Assembly (NCBI GenBank): GCA_023664365.1
Contig: JAMPFR010000026.1
Location: 1 to 42,115 of the forward strand
Direction of reading: 5' to 3'
Length of the DNA stretch: 42,115 bases
Source: Acetatifactor muris
GTDB taxonomy: Bacteria > Bacillota > Clostridia > Lachnospirales > Lachnospiraceae
The position numbers were made by a program, and so were the translations under genes. Under the pieces are notes generated by a model. That model had not been told where the DNA came from, ran no database searches, and was given only the letters and a program-made list of their open reading frames with translations. Positions 32,628 to 41,614 of this stretch are shown here, piece by piece; positions within the stretch are counted from its first letter, which is position 1; each line of letters starts with the position of its first letter.

Positions 32628-33047
32628 TCACGCCTCCGCTGTCTCAGAAGCATTGGCTGCCGCGGCAGCCTCCATCGCCTCCGCAGAAACCGTATCCAGA
32701 CCATAGTTCCGCTTCATCTGCTCGTATAGCATCTGTGCCAGTCCAAGCCCGCTCTGTTCCGTGGTCTGCTCCGCAATGGACTGCAACATCTGATCCTTGT
32801 AAAAATCAGTCATGGTACTGGTGTAATTGGACGTCTCCTCGCTCTGAGGCACGGTTTTCATCATGCCCTTATACAGCTGCTCCACAAAATATGCCTCAAA
32901 CTGTTTGCAGGCATCCAGCAGTTCATCGTCCGTGGCCTTGGAATAATCCGTGCCGTTCAGTTTATCCTTCAGTTTTGAGGCCGACTGGTTGGCCGCATTG
33001 GCATAAGCATCGCTGTACATGCCGGTAATATCAGTCATATTTGTCAT
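32628..33047 (-). CDS. FlgJ-type flagellar rod-binding protein (no muramidase domain)
   Basis: 139 aa; ATG at 33047 with AAAGGAG nine bases upstream. The core DELLDACKQFEAYFVEQLYK followed by GMMKTVP, and TMTDFYKDQMLQSIAEQTTE, SGLGLAQMLYEQMKRNYG, matches the rod-binding domain of FlgJ N-termini. The peptidoglycan hydrolase half found in Proteobacteria is absent, as in many Gram-positives. It is thought to cap or chaperone rod assembly. An Ala-rich tail (AEAMEAAAAANASETAEA) follows. Last gene of the mbl-flhO-flhP operon. The wall-cutting activity may come from another enzyme, possibly the LytG-like protein of this window, but nothing shows that. Confidence 0.88.
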   Translation of the reverse strand: MTNMTDITGMYSDAYANAANQSASKLKDKLNGTDYSKATDDELLDACKQFEAYFVEQLYKGMMKTVPQSEETSNYTSTMTDFYKDQMLQSIAEQTTEQSGLGLAQMLYEQMKRNYGLDTVSAEAMEAAAAANASETAEA

Positions 33048-33071
33048 TTATGTAGTTCTCCTTTCAAATCT

Positions 33072-33239
33072 TTGCGGCGCGGTTCCTGCCTTCCCCTGCG
33101 GAGTTCGTGCTCCGCACGACGCGCATTCGCTGCGGGCTTCGCCCTGCGCATTCCCTTGCGGCGCGGTTCCTGCCTTCCCCTGCGGAGTTCGTGCTCCGCA
33201 CGATGCGCATTCGCTACGGGCTTCGCCCTGCGCTCATTC
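33072..33239. repeat. 84-bp tandem direct repeat, two copies, with internal hairpins
   Basis: Two adjacent 84-base units (33072-33155 and 33156-33239) differ at only a few positions. Each contains the dyads TGCGGAG/CTCCGCA and GGGC/GCCC. The period is a multiple of three, and a minus-strand frame (33044-33259) reads through as two 28-aa repeats containing RAEHELRRGRQEPRRK. That frame has no good ribosome site of its own. The block sits between the flgG-like and rod-binding genes, inside the flagellar operon. It reads as an expanded intergenic element rather than a gene. Confidence 0.85.
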
Positions 33240-33298
33240 GCCATGTTCGTAAAATTCACAAATCAATATGCAAGCATATGATTTGTGACCTTTACTCA

Positions 33299-34114
33299 CT
33301 ATCTCCGCAGGTTGTTGGCCTGCTGCAGCATTTCGTCGGACGCTATGATAGCCTTGGAATTCAGTTCGTAGGCCCGCTGGGCCACAATCATGTTCACCAT
33401 TTCGTCCGCCACCTGAACGTTGGAGCCTTCCAGAAAATTCTGCAAAATCGAACTCTTCTCCACATTGGGATTGGTGGCTTCATTAATCGGCTGGCCGCTG
33501 GCTGCGGTCTGCTCATAGAGGCTGTCCCCCAGCTTAGCCAGACCGTTAGGGTTGTTGAACTGGAAAACGCCGATTATCCGTCCTATGGACTGAGGATTAT
33601 TCTTTTCATCAGGATAGCAGAGCTCCCCGTCCTTTGTGACGGTAATTCTGCTCAGGATATAGTTGTTGTTCAATATAATAGGCTGGCCGTTGGCATCAAG
33701 CACAGGAAGGCCGTCCGTGGTGGCAAGCATATTGCCGTTGGCGGCGAGGGTAAATTTCAGATTACCGTTACGGGTATAGTAGGTATTGCCGTCCTCTCCC
33801 CGTACCGCAAAGAAACCTTTACCGTCAATGGCAAATGAGGTCTCGCTGTCGGAGGATATTAAGTTGCCCTCCCTGAAGACAGAGGAGATTGCGGAGTTGC
33901 GGGTACCCAGTCCCACCTGTGCGCTGGTAGGCTTCTGCGCGCCGTTTGCGGTGGTGGTTCTGGTCTGCAGGGTCTGATACAGCAGGGTCTTGAACTCATT
34001 CACCTGAGTCTTATAGCCTGTGGTATTGACATTTGAAAGGTTATTGGCTATTGTGTCAAGATTTGTCTGCTGGGCAATCATGCCGGTTGCCGCTGTCCAT
34101 AAACTGCGTACCAT
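33299..34114 (-). CDS. flhP: Flagellar distal-rod/hook-basal-body protein, FlgG family (FlhP-like)
   Basis: 271 aa; ATG at 34114 with AAAGGAAG upstream. The N-terminal rod motif VRSLWTAATGMIAQQTNLDT followed by IANNLSNVNTTGYK, the central GTRNSAISSVFREGNL and SFAIDGKGFFAVRGEDGNTY (FlgF/G central domain), and the C-terminal LEGSNVQVADEMVNMIVAQR, AYELNSKAI are diagnostic. It is exported through the flagellar type III apparatus to build the rod. In Bacillus subtilis two paralogues, flhO and flhP, follow mbl, and the same order here supports the FlhP name; on sequence alone FlgG is equally fitting. Confidence 0.88.
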   Translation of the reverse strand: MVRSLWTAATGMIAQQTNLDTIANNLSNVNTTGYKTQVNEFKTLLYQTLQTRTTTANGAQKPTSAQVGLGTRNSAISSVFREGNLISSDSETSFAIDGKGFFAVRGEDGNTYYTRNGNLKFTLAANGNMLATTDGLPVLDANGQPIILNNNYILSRITVTKDGELCYPDEKNNPQSIGRIIGVFQFNNPNGLAKLGDSLYEQTAASGQPINEATNPNVEKSSILQNFLEGSNVQVADEMVNMIVAQRAYELNSKAIIASDEMLQQANNLRR

Positions 34115-34162
34115 GTTACATACTTCCTTTCTGTGACTAATCTACTCAAACTTCCCGACATA

Positions 34163-34234
34163 CCGCCAACGGCGGCACAAAAATTAATGACTTAGATTTT
34201 CTCAGGCAGCGTACTTTGCTGCTTTAGAAAATCT
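34163..34234. repeat. Hairpin pair between flhO and flhP
   Basis: CCGCC (34163-34167) / GGCGG (34171-34175), and a longer structure, AGATTTTCT (34194-34202) / AGAAAATCT (34226-34234), enclosing GCAGC / GCTGC (34206-34210 / 34218-34222). The second is a 41-base near-continuous stem on either strand, starting 10 bases after the flhO stop. It could be a leaky terminator or an RNA-processing or stability site setting the flhO:flhP ratio. Confidence 0.65.
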
Positions 34235-34243
34235 TCATTCCGT

Positions 34244-35020
34244 TCAAAGCTTTCCAAGCTGGGATACTGCGATCTCCAGAGAACTGTCATAGGTCTGAAT
34301 GACCTTCTGGCTGCTCTCATATGCCCTGGTAATGGAAATCAGGTTCACCATCTCGGACACAATCTGCACATTGGCCATTTCCAGATACCCGGACTTTACC
34401 TCGGCGTCTCCGTTGATGCGGGTAGCTCCTTCTATAGGGCGGTAATAGGTCTCGCCGTACTTCTCCAGATAATTATAATCTTCAAAATCCGCCACCTGAA
34501 TCCTTGCCACATCCACGCCGTTCTGGGAAATGGTGCCGTCGTTCCTGATTTTGGAATCAATCAGCGTATTCAGCCGGATTCTCCTGTTCTGGGTATCCAG
34601 CACATAGTCTCCGTCCTCTGTCACAAGGTAGCCGTCCCTGTTCAGAGTAAACTGGCCTGCCCGGGTATACATGGTAGACATCTCTCCTGCCTTGTTGGTA
34701 AACTCAATGGCGAAGAAACCTTCTCCCGACAGAGCGAGATCATAGGTATTGTCCGTCACCCGGAAAGAGCCCTGGGTATAGTCCGTATAATTTTCACCAA
34801 TCTTCACACCGGGATTATTGTAGCCCAGCCGCTTTACATTCTGCAGTCCGATGGATTCATCCTTAATCTTTACCGCCAGGACTCTGTCAAAGGACTGGCT
34901 GGTAGCGCCTTCCTTCTTATAGCCTACGGTATTGGCGTTTGCCAGATTATTAGTCATGGTGTCCATTCTGTGCTGCTCGTTAATCATACCCGTATACGCG
35001 GTATATAACCCCTTTAACAT
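34244..35020 (-). CDS. flhO: Flagellar proximal-rod/hook-basal-body protein, FlgF family (FlhO-like)
   Basis: 258 aa; ATG at 35020 with GGAGGAAG upstream, 28 bases after mbl. The N-terminus LKGLYTAYTGMINEQHRMDT and MTNNLANANTVGYKKEG is the rod-protein helix. TDNTYDLALSGEGFFAIEFT is the central domain and SGYLEMANVQIVSEMVNLIS, ITRAYESSQKVIQTYDSSLE the conserved C-terminal helix. It is a paralogue of the next gene; the extra loop GVDVARIQVADFEDYNYLEK distinguishes it. Forms part of the flagellar rod across the cell wall. Confidence 0.88.
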   Translation of the reverse strand: MLKGLYTAYTGMINEQHRMDTMTNNLANANTVGYKKEGATSQSFDRVLAVKIKDESIGLQNVKRLGYNNPGVKIGENYTDYTQGSFRVTDNTYDLALSGEGFFAIEFTNKAGEMSTMYTRAGQFTLNRDGYLVTEDGDYVLDTQNRRIRLNTLIDSKIRNDGTISQNGVDVARIQVADFEDYNYLEKYGETYYRPIEGATRINGDAEVKSGYLEMANVQIVSEMVNLISITRAYESSQKVIQTYDSSLEIAVSQLGKL

Positions 35021-35048
35021 CCGTGCTTCCTCCGTATTCCGCTAACTG

Positions 35049-36041
35049 CTAACTCTCCCTGTAACCCGACAGGAATTCCACATATCTTCCGGTTCCCACC
35101 GCCACTGCCGTCATGGGATCTTCGGCTGTCATGGTGTTGATACCCGTCTTTGCGGATATCAGCTCCTCCAGTCCCCGCAGCAGGCTGCCGCCGCCTGTGA
35201 GCACGATTCCTCTGTCGGCGATATCCGCCGCCAACTCGGGAGGCGTCTTCTCCAGCACGCTGTGGATGGTCTCCACTATCTGAGCCGTGGTCTCCCGAAG
35301 CGCCTCCTCCGATTCCTCAGAAGATACCTTAACCGTCTTGGGAAGACCGGTAACCAGATTACGGCCCCTCACATCCATATAGTCAACCTCGGTTCTGGGA
35401 TAGGCAGAACCAATCTTAATCTTCAAATCCTCCGCCGTTCTCTCACCAATCAGCAGATTATGTTTCTTCCGCATGTAGCGGACGATTGCCTCGTCAAAAT
35501 CGTCTCCCGCAATCTTGATGGACGCGCTGACAACGGTTCCTCCCAGAGAAATCACCGCTATATCCGATGTACCGCCGCCTATATCCACAATCATATTTCC
35601 GCAGGGCTTGGAAATGTCAATCCCGGCTCCGATAGCCGCCGCAATAGGCTCCTCGATGATGGCAACCTCTCTGGCGCCGGCCTGATAAGTGGCGTCCTCA
35701 ACCGCCTTCTTCTCCACCTCCGTAACGCCGCTGGGAACGCAAACCGCAATGCGGGGCTTCCGGAATGTCCTCCTGCCAAGCGCCTTCTGGATAAAATACT
35801 TCATCATTTTCTCGGTGACGGTGTAGTTGGAAATAACACCCTGGCGCAGGGGACGTACCGCCACAATATTGCCGGGCGTCCTTCCCAGCATCAGGCGCGC
35901 ATCCTCACCGATTGCCTTAATCTTGTTGGTATCTCTGTCAAATGCTACAACGGAGGGCTCCTTCAGAACAACGCCCTTTCCTCTGATGTATACTAAAATA
36001 CTGGCCGTACCCAAATCAATACCGATATCTGTACACTGCAT
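35049..36041 (-). CDS. mbl: MreB-family actin-like cytoskeletal protein (Mbl)
   Basis: 330 aa from the ATG at 36041 (MQCTDIGIDLGTASILVYIR); the frame extends to 36080, but the upstream residues are not MreB-like and AAGGGCAGT precedes 36041. Actin-fold motifs are IDLGTAS (phosphate 1), MIVDIGGGTSDIAVISLGG (phosphate 2), and IVLTGGGSLLRGLEEL (adenosine), plus RPLRQGVISNYTVTEKMMKY. It polymerises along the membrane and directs wall synthesis in rod-shaped cells. Its position before flhO-flhP mirrors B. subtilis mbl rather than the mreBCD operon, hence the symbol. No mreC or mreD is nearby. Confidence 0.9.
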   Translation of the reverse strand: MQCTDIGIDLGTASILVYIRGKGVVLKEPSVVAFDRDTNKIKAIGEDARLMLGRTPGNIVAVRPLRQGVISNYTVTEKMMKYFIQKALGRRTFRKPRIAVCVPSGVTEVEKKAVEDATYQAGAREVAIIEEPIAAAIGAGIDISKPCGNMIVDIGGGTSDIAVISLGGTVVSASIKIAGDDFDEAIVRYMRKKHNLLIGERTAEDLKIKIGSAYPRTEVDYMDVRGRNLVTGLPKTVKVSSEESEEALRETTAQIVETIHSVLEKTPPELAADIADRGIVLTGGGSLLRGLEELISAKTGINTMTAEDPMTAVAVGTGRYVEFLSGYRES

Positions 36042-36096
36042 ACTGCCCTTGCCCCTTTCTGATGAACTCCCACGGTTCAAACCCGATTACACGATT

Positions 36097-36169
36097 CCAG
36101 TCCTGTAATCCCATTCCTGTAATTCCGATCATACGATTTCTATTATAACCGAAATCCATTCATTTTCAT
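36097..36169 (-). promoter_or_regulatory. Promoter and repeat-bearing leader of the mbl operon
   Basis: Minus strand ATGAAA (36169-36164), 16 bases, TATAAT (36147-36142). The leader before mbl has two tandem 14-bp copies (36097-36110, 36111-36124) of CCAKTCCTGTAATY (plus strand). The remaining 36170-36378 gap between mbl and uvrA has AT-rich sequence and the uvrA terminator but no gene; spoIIID, which precedes mbl in Bacillus, is absent. Confidence 0.5.
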
Positions 36170-36221
36170 AGTTTTTTATGAAAATTTTTTCGGGCTTTTA
36201 TAAAAATCCGCAAGGGACCGC

Positions 36222-36300
36222 AAAAAAGCACAGACACCGTAACTCGGCGGTTTCCTTCCGCCCGGACAGTTTCCCTCTGCCCGTGTTCTGCATCCGTGCT
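36222..36300 (-). terminator. Possible terminator after uvrA
   Basis: AGCAC (36227-36231) pairs with GTGCT (36296-36300), enclosing a stem GGCGG/CCGCC (36246-36262); on the minus strand the structure runs into TTTTTTG (36227-36221). The loop is large and pairing incomplete, so it is only moderately convincing. Confidence 0.4.
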
Positions 36301-36378
36301 TCTTTATTTTTATTCTATACCATATGCGCCCGCATCTGACTCACGCACAATATATATCGGCTCAAACCTTCGATTCCT

Positions 36379-39255
36379 TTAGGCTCTTTCCAGCATTTTT
36401 TTCACATAGGCGCCTGTGTAGGACTTCTTGCTCGCCGCCACTTCCTCCGGTGTGCCTGTGGCAATGATGGTTCCGCCCCGTTCGCCGCCCTCGGGACCGA
36501 TGTCAATGATATAGTCCGCAGTTTTAATCACATCCAGATTGTGTTCGATGACTACCACCGTATTGCCGCCGTCCGCCAGCCTGTGCAGGATGTCCACCAG
36601 CTTGTGTACATCCGCAAAATGCAGTCCCGTGGTGGGCTCGTCCAGAATATAAATGGTCCTGCCCGTGCTGCGCCGGGACAGTTCGGTGGCAAGCTTGATG
36701 CGCTGGGCCTCGCCGCCGGACAGGGTTGTGGAGGGCTGCCCCAGCTTTACATAGGAAAGTCCCACATCATACAGCGTCTGTATCTTGTTCCGGATGGAGG
36801 GCAGATTCTCAAAAAAGGGCAGTGCCTCCTCCACCGTCATGTCCAGAACGTCAAAGATGCTTTTCCCCTTATACTTCACGTCCAGCGTCTCCCGGTTATA
36901 CCTTTTGCCGCCGCACACCTCGCAGGGCACATACACATCCGGCAGGAAGTGCATCTCGATTTTAATAATGCCGTCGCCGCCGCAGGCTTCGCAGCGGCCT
37001 CCCTTCACATTAAAGCTGAACCGGCCCTTTCCGTACCCTTTTGCCTTGGCGTCCGCCGTGGAGGCAAACAGATCCCTGATCTGGTCGAACACTCCCGTAT
37101 AGGTGGCCGGATTGGAGCGGGGCGTCCGCCCGATGGGCGACTGGTCGATGGCAATCACCTTATCAAGCTGCTCCGTTCCGGAAATGCCTTTATGTTTCCC
37201 GGGAATACACCTTGCCCGGTTCAAATCTCTTGCCAGACGCTTGTAAAGTATCTCGTTCACCAGAGAGCTTTTGCCGGAGCCGGATACTCCCGTGACGCAG
37301 GTCATAACTCCCAGCGGAAATTTCACGTCAATATTTTTCAGATTATTTTCCTGCGCGCCCTTCACCGTCAGCCATCCCGTGGGCTTTCTGCGCTCCTTCG
37401 GCACAGGGATTTTCAGCGCGCCGCTTAAATACTGTCCGGTTACGGATTCCGGCACCTGCATAATCTCCTCCGCCGTGCCGCAGGCAATCACCTCCCCGCC
37501 GTGGGAACCGGCGCCGGGCCCTATATCCACCACATAATCCGCCGCCAGCATGGTATCCTCATCATGCTCCACCACAATCAGGGTATTCCCCAAATCCCGG
37601 AGACTTTTCAGGGTATTCAGAAGCTTGTCGTTGTCCCGCTGGTGGAGTCCGATACTGGGTTCGTCCAGAATATAGCAGACTCCCACCAGCCCGGAACCAA
37701 TCTGAGTGGCAAGCCTGATTCGCTGGGCTTCGCCGCCGGACAGGGTTGCCGTTCCTCTGGACAGCGCCAGATATTCCAGCCCCACATCCACCAGAAATCC
37801 CACTCTCGCCCTGATTTCCTTCAAAATCTGCTTTCCGATAAGCTGCTGTTGTTTTGTCAGGGCCATGTGTGCCAGAAACTCATGGAGATCCAGAATGGAC
37901 ATGGACGTCACCTCATGGATATTTTTGTCACAGACCGTCACCGCCAGGGATTCCTTCTTCAGACGCATCCCCTTGCATTCCTTGCAGGGAGTGATGCGCA
38001 TAAAGGTTTCATACTCCTGCTTCATGGTGTCGGAGAAGGTCTCCTTATACTTTCGCTCCACATTTTTAATCAGGCCTTCAAAGGCCACGGGATAAACGCC
38101 CCTGCCCCTCTGACCTTCATAATACACATCCACCGTTTTATCGCCGGTGCCATGTATCAGAATGTTTTTAATCTTATCGGAATACTTCTCAAAGGGCGTG
38201 TCCAGATCAAACTTGTACTCCTTGCACAACGCCTGCAAAAGGGCGTTGGTAAAGCTCTTTTTGTCCATACAGGACTGCCAGCCTGTGACGGTGATAGCGC
38301 CCTCATTAATGCTCAATGTCTGATCCGGTATCATCAGGTCAATGTCAAACTCCATCTTATAGCCCAGGCCAAAGCACTCCGGACAGGCTCCGAAGGGATT
38401 GTTGAAGGAAAAGCTTCTGGGTTCAATCTCGCTGATGCCGATTCCGCAGTCAGGACAGGAAAAGCTCTGGCTGAATACCACCGGCTCTCCGCCGATAACG
38501 TCCACCACCAGCTGCCCGTCGGCCAGATCCAGAACATTCTCTATGGAATCCGCAAGGCGGCGCTCAATTCCCGCCTTCACCACCAGCCTGTCCACAATAA
38601 TGTCAATGTTGTGCTTAATGTTCTTGTCCAGGGTAATATCCTCGGTCAGTTCATAAAGACTGCCGTCAATGCGCACCCGCACATAGCCGCTGCGCTTGGC
38701 CCGCTCCAGCACCTTCTCATGGCGGCCCTTCCGCCCCCGCACCACGGGGGCCAGCAGCTGCAGCTTTGTCCCTTCCGGCATCTCCATGATCTGATCTACC
38801 ATCTGATCCACCGTCTGCTTTGCAATTACCCTGCCGCACTGAGGACAGTGGGGAATTCCCACCCTGGCGTACAGCAGACGAAAATAGTCGTAAATCTCCG
38901 TGACGGTCCCCACCGTGGAACGGGGATTTCTGTTGGTTGACTTCTGATCGATGGAAATTGCGGGAGACAGGCCTTCAATCTTCTCCACATTGGGCTTTTC
39001 CATCTGCCCCAGAAACATCCTTGCGTAAGAGGACAGGGATTCCATATAGCGGCGCTGTCCCTCTGCATAAATGGTATCAAAGGCCAGGGAAGATTTCCCG
39101 GAACCTGACATTCCCGTGAGAACCACCAGCTCATTTCTGGGAATGTCCACATCTATATTTTTCAGGTTATGCTCGTTGGCTCCCCGTATTTTAATATATT
39201 CCCGCGCTTTTTCCTTCGGCAGCATCTTCGCCGCCTTCTCTTCCGTCCTGCTCAT
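36379..39255 (-). CDS. uvrA: Excinuclease ABC subunit A
   Basis: 958 aa; ATG at 39255 with AGGAGAGA directly upstream, supplied by the duplicated uvrB end. Two ABC ATPase modules: Walker [19 protein letters not shown] and [18 protein letters not shown]; signatures [17 protein letters not shown] and [18 protein letters not shown]. Walker B regions are [15 protein letters not shown] and [15 protein letters not shown]. Zinc-finger CXXC pairs (CPQC near 140; CPDC/CPEC near 270-300; [14 protein letters not shown] near 740-770) are intact. It recognises DNA damage with UvrB at the start of nucleotide excision repair. Full length for the family and slightly extended at the N-terminus ([20 protein letters not shown]). 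Confidence 0.98.
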   Translation of the reverse strand: MSRTEEKAAKMLPKEKAREYIKIRGANEHNLKNIDVDIPRNELVVLTGMSGSGKSSLAFDTIYAEGQRRYMESLSSYARMFLGQMEKPNVEKIEGLSPAISIDQKSTNRNPRSTVGTVTEIYDYFRLLYARVGIPHCPQCGRVIAKQTVDQMVDQIMEMPEGTKLQLLAPVVRGRKGRHEKVLERAKRSGYVRVRIDGSLYELTEDITLDKNIKHNIDIIVDRLVVKAGIERRLADSIENVLDLADGQLVVDVIGGEPVVFSQSFSCPDCGIGISEIEPRSFSFNNPFGACPECFGLGYKMEFDIDLMIPDQTLSINEGAITVTGWQSCMDKKSFTNALLQALCKEYKFDLDTPFEKYSDKIKNILIHGTGDKTVDVYYEGQRGRGVYPVAFEGLIKNVERKYKETFSDTMKQEYETFMRITPCKECKGMRLKKESLAVTVCDKNIHEVTSMSILDLHEFLAHMALTKQQQLIGKQILKEIRARVGFLVDVGLEYLALSRGTATLSGGEAQRIRLATQIGSGLVGVCYILDEPSIGLHQRDNDKLLNTLKSLRDLGNTLIVVEHDEDTMLAADYVVDIGPGAGSHGGEVIACGTAEEIMQVPESVTGQYLSGALKIPVPKERRKPTGWLTVKGAQENNLKNIDVKFPLGVMTCVTGVSGSGKSSLVNEILYKRLARDLNRARCIPGKHKGISGTEQLDKVIAIDQSPIGRTPRSNPATYTGVFDQIRDLFASTADAKAKGYGKGRFSFNVKGGRCEACGGDGIIKIEMHFLPDVYVPCEVCGGKRYNRETLDVKYKGKSIFDVLDMTVEEALPFFENLPSIRNKIQTLYDVGLSYVKLGQPSTTLSGGEAQRIKLATELSRRSTGRTIYILDEPTTGLHFADVHKLVDILHRLADGGNTVVVIEHNLDVIKTADYIIDIGPEGGERGGTIIATGTPEEVAASKKSYTGAYVKKMLERA

Positions 39256-39259
39256 TTCT

Positions 39260-39384
39260 CTCTCCTACTCTTCCTCCGGCTTCTGCAGCTTCTGCTTCAG
39301 CTCTCCTACTCTTCCTCCGACTTCTGCAGCTTCTGCTTCAGCTCTCTCCTACTCTTCTTCCAGCTCCTGCAGCTTCTGCTTCAG
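39260..39384. repeat. Three-fold tandem repeat of the uvrB 3' end
   Basis: Units at 39260-39300 (41 bp), 39301-39341 (41 bp) and 39342-39384 (43 bp) share CTTCTGCAGCTTCTGCTTCAG-type sequence, equivalent on the minus strand to codons for ELKQKLQ plus the stop and an AGGAG. The third unit is the true uvrB C-terminus with the TAG at 39349-39351. The other two fill the space before uvrA, so the intergenic region is copies of coding sequence, each bringing its own AGTAGGAGA. Confidence 0.9.
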
Positions 39385-41370
39385 CTCTATCATCTTGTCA
39401 CGCAGCTCCGCAGCCGCTTCGAAGTTCAAATCCGCAGCTGCCCTCTGCATCTTCTTCTGTACATCCGCAATGACCTTCTCCAGTTCCTTGCGGTTCATGG
39501 ACTCCGGATCCTTCTCGAACTGCATTTCCTCTTTGGCTATGACCTTGGAAATGCTAATCAGCTCCCGCACCGCCTTCTGAATGGTCTGAGGCGTGATGCC
39601 ATGCTCTTCATTGTACTTCATCTGAATTTCCCGGCGGCGGTTGGTCTCGTCCAGGGCAACCCGCATGGAATCCGTAATCACATCCGCATACATGATGACA
39701 TGCCCTTCCGCATTCCGGGCCGCACGTCCGATGGTCTGTATCAGAGAAGTACTGCTCCGCAGAAATCCTTCCTTATCCGCGTCCAGAATGACTACCAGGG
39801 ATATTTCGGGAATATCCAGTCCTTCTCTCAGCAGATTGATGCCCACCAGCACGTCGAACACATCCAGGCGCATATCCCGGATAATCTCCGCCCGCTCCAG
39901 AGTATCAATATCGGAGTGCAGATATTTTACCCGGACTCCCACTTCCCTCATATAGTCCGTCAGGTCCTCCGCCATCCGCTTTGTCAGGGTGGTAATCAGC
40001 ACCTTATTGTGCTTCTCCACCTCCCTGTTGACCTCTCCTATCAGATCGTCAATCTGCCCTTCCACCGGCCGCACGTCCACCTTCGGATCCAGCAGTCCCG
40101 TAGGACGGATAATCTGTTCTGTGCGCAGTAATTCGTGGGCCTCCTCATAATCCGACGGCGTGGCGGAAACAAACAGCATCTGATCGATATGAGTCTCAAA
40201 TTCCTGAAAATTCAAAGGCCGGTTATCCAGCGCGGAAGGCAGGCGGAACCCATAGTCCACCAGTGTCTGTTTCCTGGAACGATCCCCTGCAAACATGCCC
40301 CGAATCTGGGGGATTGTCATGTGGGACTCATCTATGATAATCAGGAAATCCTCCGGAAAAAAGTCCAGCAGCGTCATGGGCGGCGCACCCGGCGGCGCAA
40401 AATTCAGATGCCTGGAGTAATTTTCAATGCCGGAGCAGAAGCCTGTCTCCCGCATCATTTCCACGTCAAAGTTGGTGCGCTCCGCAATCCGCTGAGCCTC
40501 AATCAGCTTGTCCTCCCCTTTGAAATAGCGAACCCGCTCTTCCATTTCCTTCTCAATATTATCGCAGGCCTGCCGGATTTTCTCTATGGGGACTACATAG
40601 TGGGAGGCCGGATAAATGATAATGTGGTTCAGGGACGCGTATACCTTGCCGGACAAGGGCTCCACCTGACATATTCTGTCTATTTCATCCCCGAAAAATT
40701 CAATGCGGATCAGGTAATCTCCGCCCTGGGCAGGATACACCTCCACCACATCCCCGTGTACCCGGAAGCACCCCCTCTGCATATCCATCTCATTCCGCGT
40801 GTACTGAATATCCACCAGTTCCCGCAGCACCTGATCCCTGTCCTTAGTCATGCCCGGTCTTAAGGATACGGACATCCCCTGAAATTCCTCCGGGCTGCCC
40901 AGGCCATAGATGCAGGACACGCTTGCCACCACCACTACATCCCGCCGCTCTGTAAGAGAGGCAGTGGCGGACAGACGCAGCTTGTCTATCTCGTCATTGA
41001 TGGCGGAATCCTTCGCAATATAGGTATCCGAAGAAGGAACATATGCCTCCGGCTGGTAATAATCATAATAGGACACGAAATACTCCACCGCGTTCTCAGG
41101 GAAAAACTCCTTGAACTCGCCATACAGCTGTCCGGCCAGGGTCTTATTGTGAGCTATGACTAAAGTGGGCTTGTTTAACGCCTGGATGACATTGGCCATG
41201 GTGAAGGTCTTACCGGAGCCCGTCACACCCAGCAGGGTCTGGAACTGGTTTCCCTCCCGAAAGCCTTTCACCAGATCGGCTATGGCCCGGGGCTGGTCGC
41301 CGGTGGGCTTGTATTCCGAGTGAAGCTTGAATGGTTTTTGTTCGATGAACGAGCTTTGTTCATTTTGCAC
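39349..41370 (-). CDS. uvrB: Excinuclease ABC subunit B
   Basis: 673 aa from a GTG at 41370 with a strong GGAGGTGA six bases upstream. Helicase motif [21 protein letters not shown] (residues about 46-65), the DNA-gripping beta-hairpin [20 protein letters not shown], motif [16 protein letters not shown], motif IV-VI region [15 protein letters not shown] and [19 protein letters not shown]. The C-terminal UVR motif [20 protein letters not shown] binds UvrC. It verifies damage with UvrA and recruits UvrC. First gene of uvrB-uvrA, with an SOS box upstream. The last 14 codons are the unit that has been tandemly copied after the stop. Confidence 0.98.
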   Translation of the reverse strand: MQNEQSSFIEQKPFKLHSEYKPTGDQPRAIADLVKGFREGNQFQTLLGVTGSGKTFTMANVIQALNKPTLVIAHNKTLAGQLYGEFKEFFPENAVEYFVSYYDYYQPEAYVPSSDTYIAKDSAINDEIDKLRLSATASLTERRDVVVVASVSCIYGLGSPEEFQGMSVSLRPGMTKDRDQVLRELVDIQYTRNEMDMQRGCFRVHGDVVEVYPAQGGDYLIRIEFFGDEIDRICQVEPLSGKVYASLNHIIIYPASHYVVPIEKIRQACDNIEKEMEERVRYFKGEDKLIEAQRIAERTNFDVEMMRETGFCSGIENYSRHLNFAPPGAPPMTLLDFFPEDFLIIIDESHMTIPQIRGMFAGDRSRKQTLVDYGFRLPSALDNRPLNFQEFETHIDQMLFVSATPSDYEEAHELLRTEQIIRPTGLLDPKVDVRPVEGQIDDLIGEVNREVEKHNKVLITTLTKRMAEDLTDYMREVGVRVKYLHSDIDTLERAEIIRDMRLDVFDVLVGINLLREGLDIPEISLVVILDADKEGFLRSSTSLIQTIGRAARNAEGHVIMYADVITDSMRVALDETNRRREIQMKYNEEHGITPQTIQKAVRELISISKVIAKEEMQFEKDPESMNRKELEKVIADVQKKMQRAAADLNFEAAAELRDKMIELKQKLQELEEE

Positions 41371-41427
41371 AAAAGGTCACCTCCGTCAGGTATGGCTAAA
41401 AGTGGAAGCCCTGTTATTGGTTTCCAC

Positions 41428-41436
41428 ATTATATCA
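41428..41436 (-). promoter_or_regulatory. Extended -10 promoter of uvrBA
   Basis: Minus strand TGATATAAT, with the -10 at 41433-41428, 58 bases before the GTG. There is no good -35 at 17 bases. A weaker promoter further upstream (TATACA near 41455, with TTCTAA) would place the LexA box over its -35. Confidence 0.55.
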
Positions 41437-41475
41437 CAGGAAAATTTATTTGTATAGATGCAAACAGCAATTTTT

Positions 41476-41489
41476 AGAACATTTGTTCT
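41476..41489. promoter_or_regulatory. LexA (SOS) box upstream of uvrBA
   Basis: AGAACATTTGTTCT is a perfect palindrome matching the Gram-positive LexA/DinR core GAAC-N4-GTTC. It sits about 45 bases upstream of the proximal -10 of uvrB and 38 bases before the -35 of the divergent glycosyltransferase promoter. SOS control of uvrBA is known in Bacillus; here repression from this distance would need the upstream promoter or looping. Confidence 0.8.
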
Positions 41490-41526
41490 TCATGGTGCCA
41501 TTTAGTCCATAGGAAGCTTATTTCCG

Positions 41527-41555
41527 TTGAACGGGCAGAGCTTTTGTGATAAGAT
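41527..41555 (+). promoter_or_regulatory. Promoter of the right-edge glycosyltransferase gene
   Basis: TTGAAC (41527-41532), 17 bases, TAAGAT (41550-41555) with TGA in front (extended -10). It lies 60 bases before the ATG at 41615. Confidence 0.6.
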
Positions 41556-41614
41556 GAAATTGCATGTATTGTTGATTTGGTTATTACGGAGGCCGGCAGG
41601 AAAGGTAGATTAAA

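Noticed and set aside
33072-33239. Possible CRISPR array
   Set aside because: The units are directly adjacent with no unique spacers, and no cas gene is in the window.
33044-33259. 71-aa minus-strand frame made of two 28-aa repeats
   Set aside because: Created by the 84-bp tandem repeat; no good ribosome site and both strands are open. Kept as a repeat, not as a gene.
37501-38940. 479-aa plus-strand open frame
   Set aside because: Lies wholly opposite uvrA, whose motifs are unmistakable; no ribosome site or domain.
39260-39384. Possible CRISPR-like or intergenic repeat array between uvrB and uvrA
   Set aside because: The units are copies of uvrB coding sequence without spacers.
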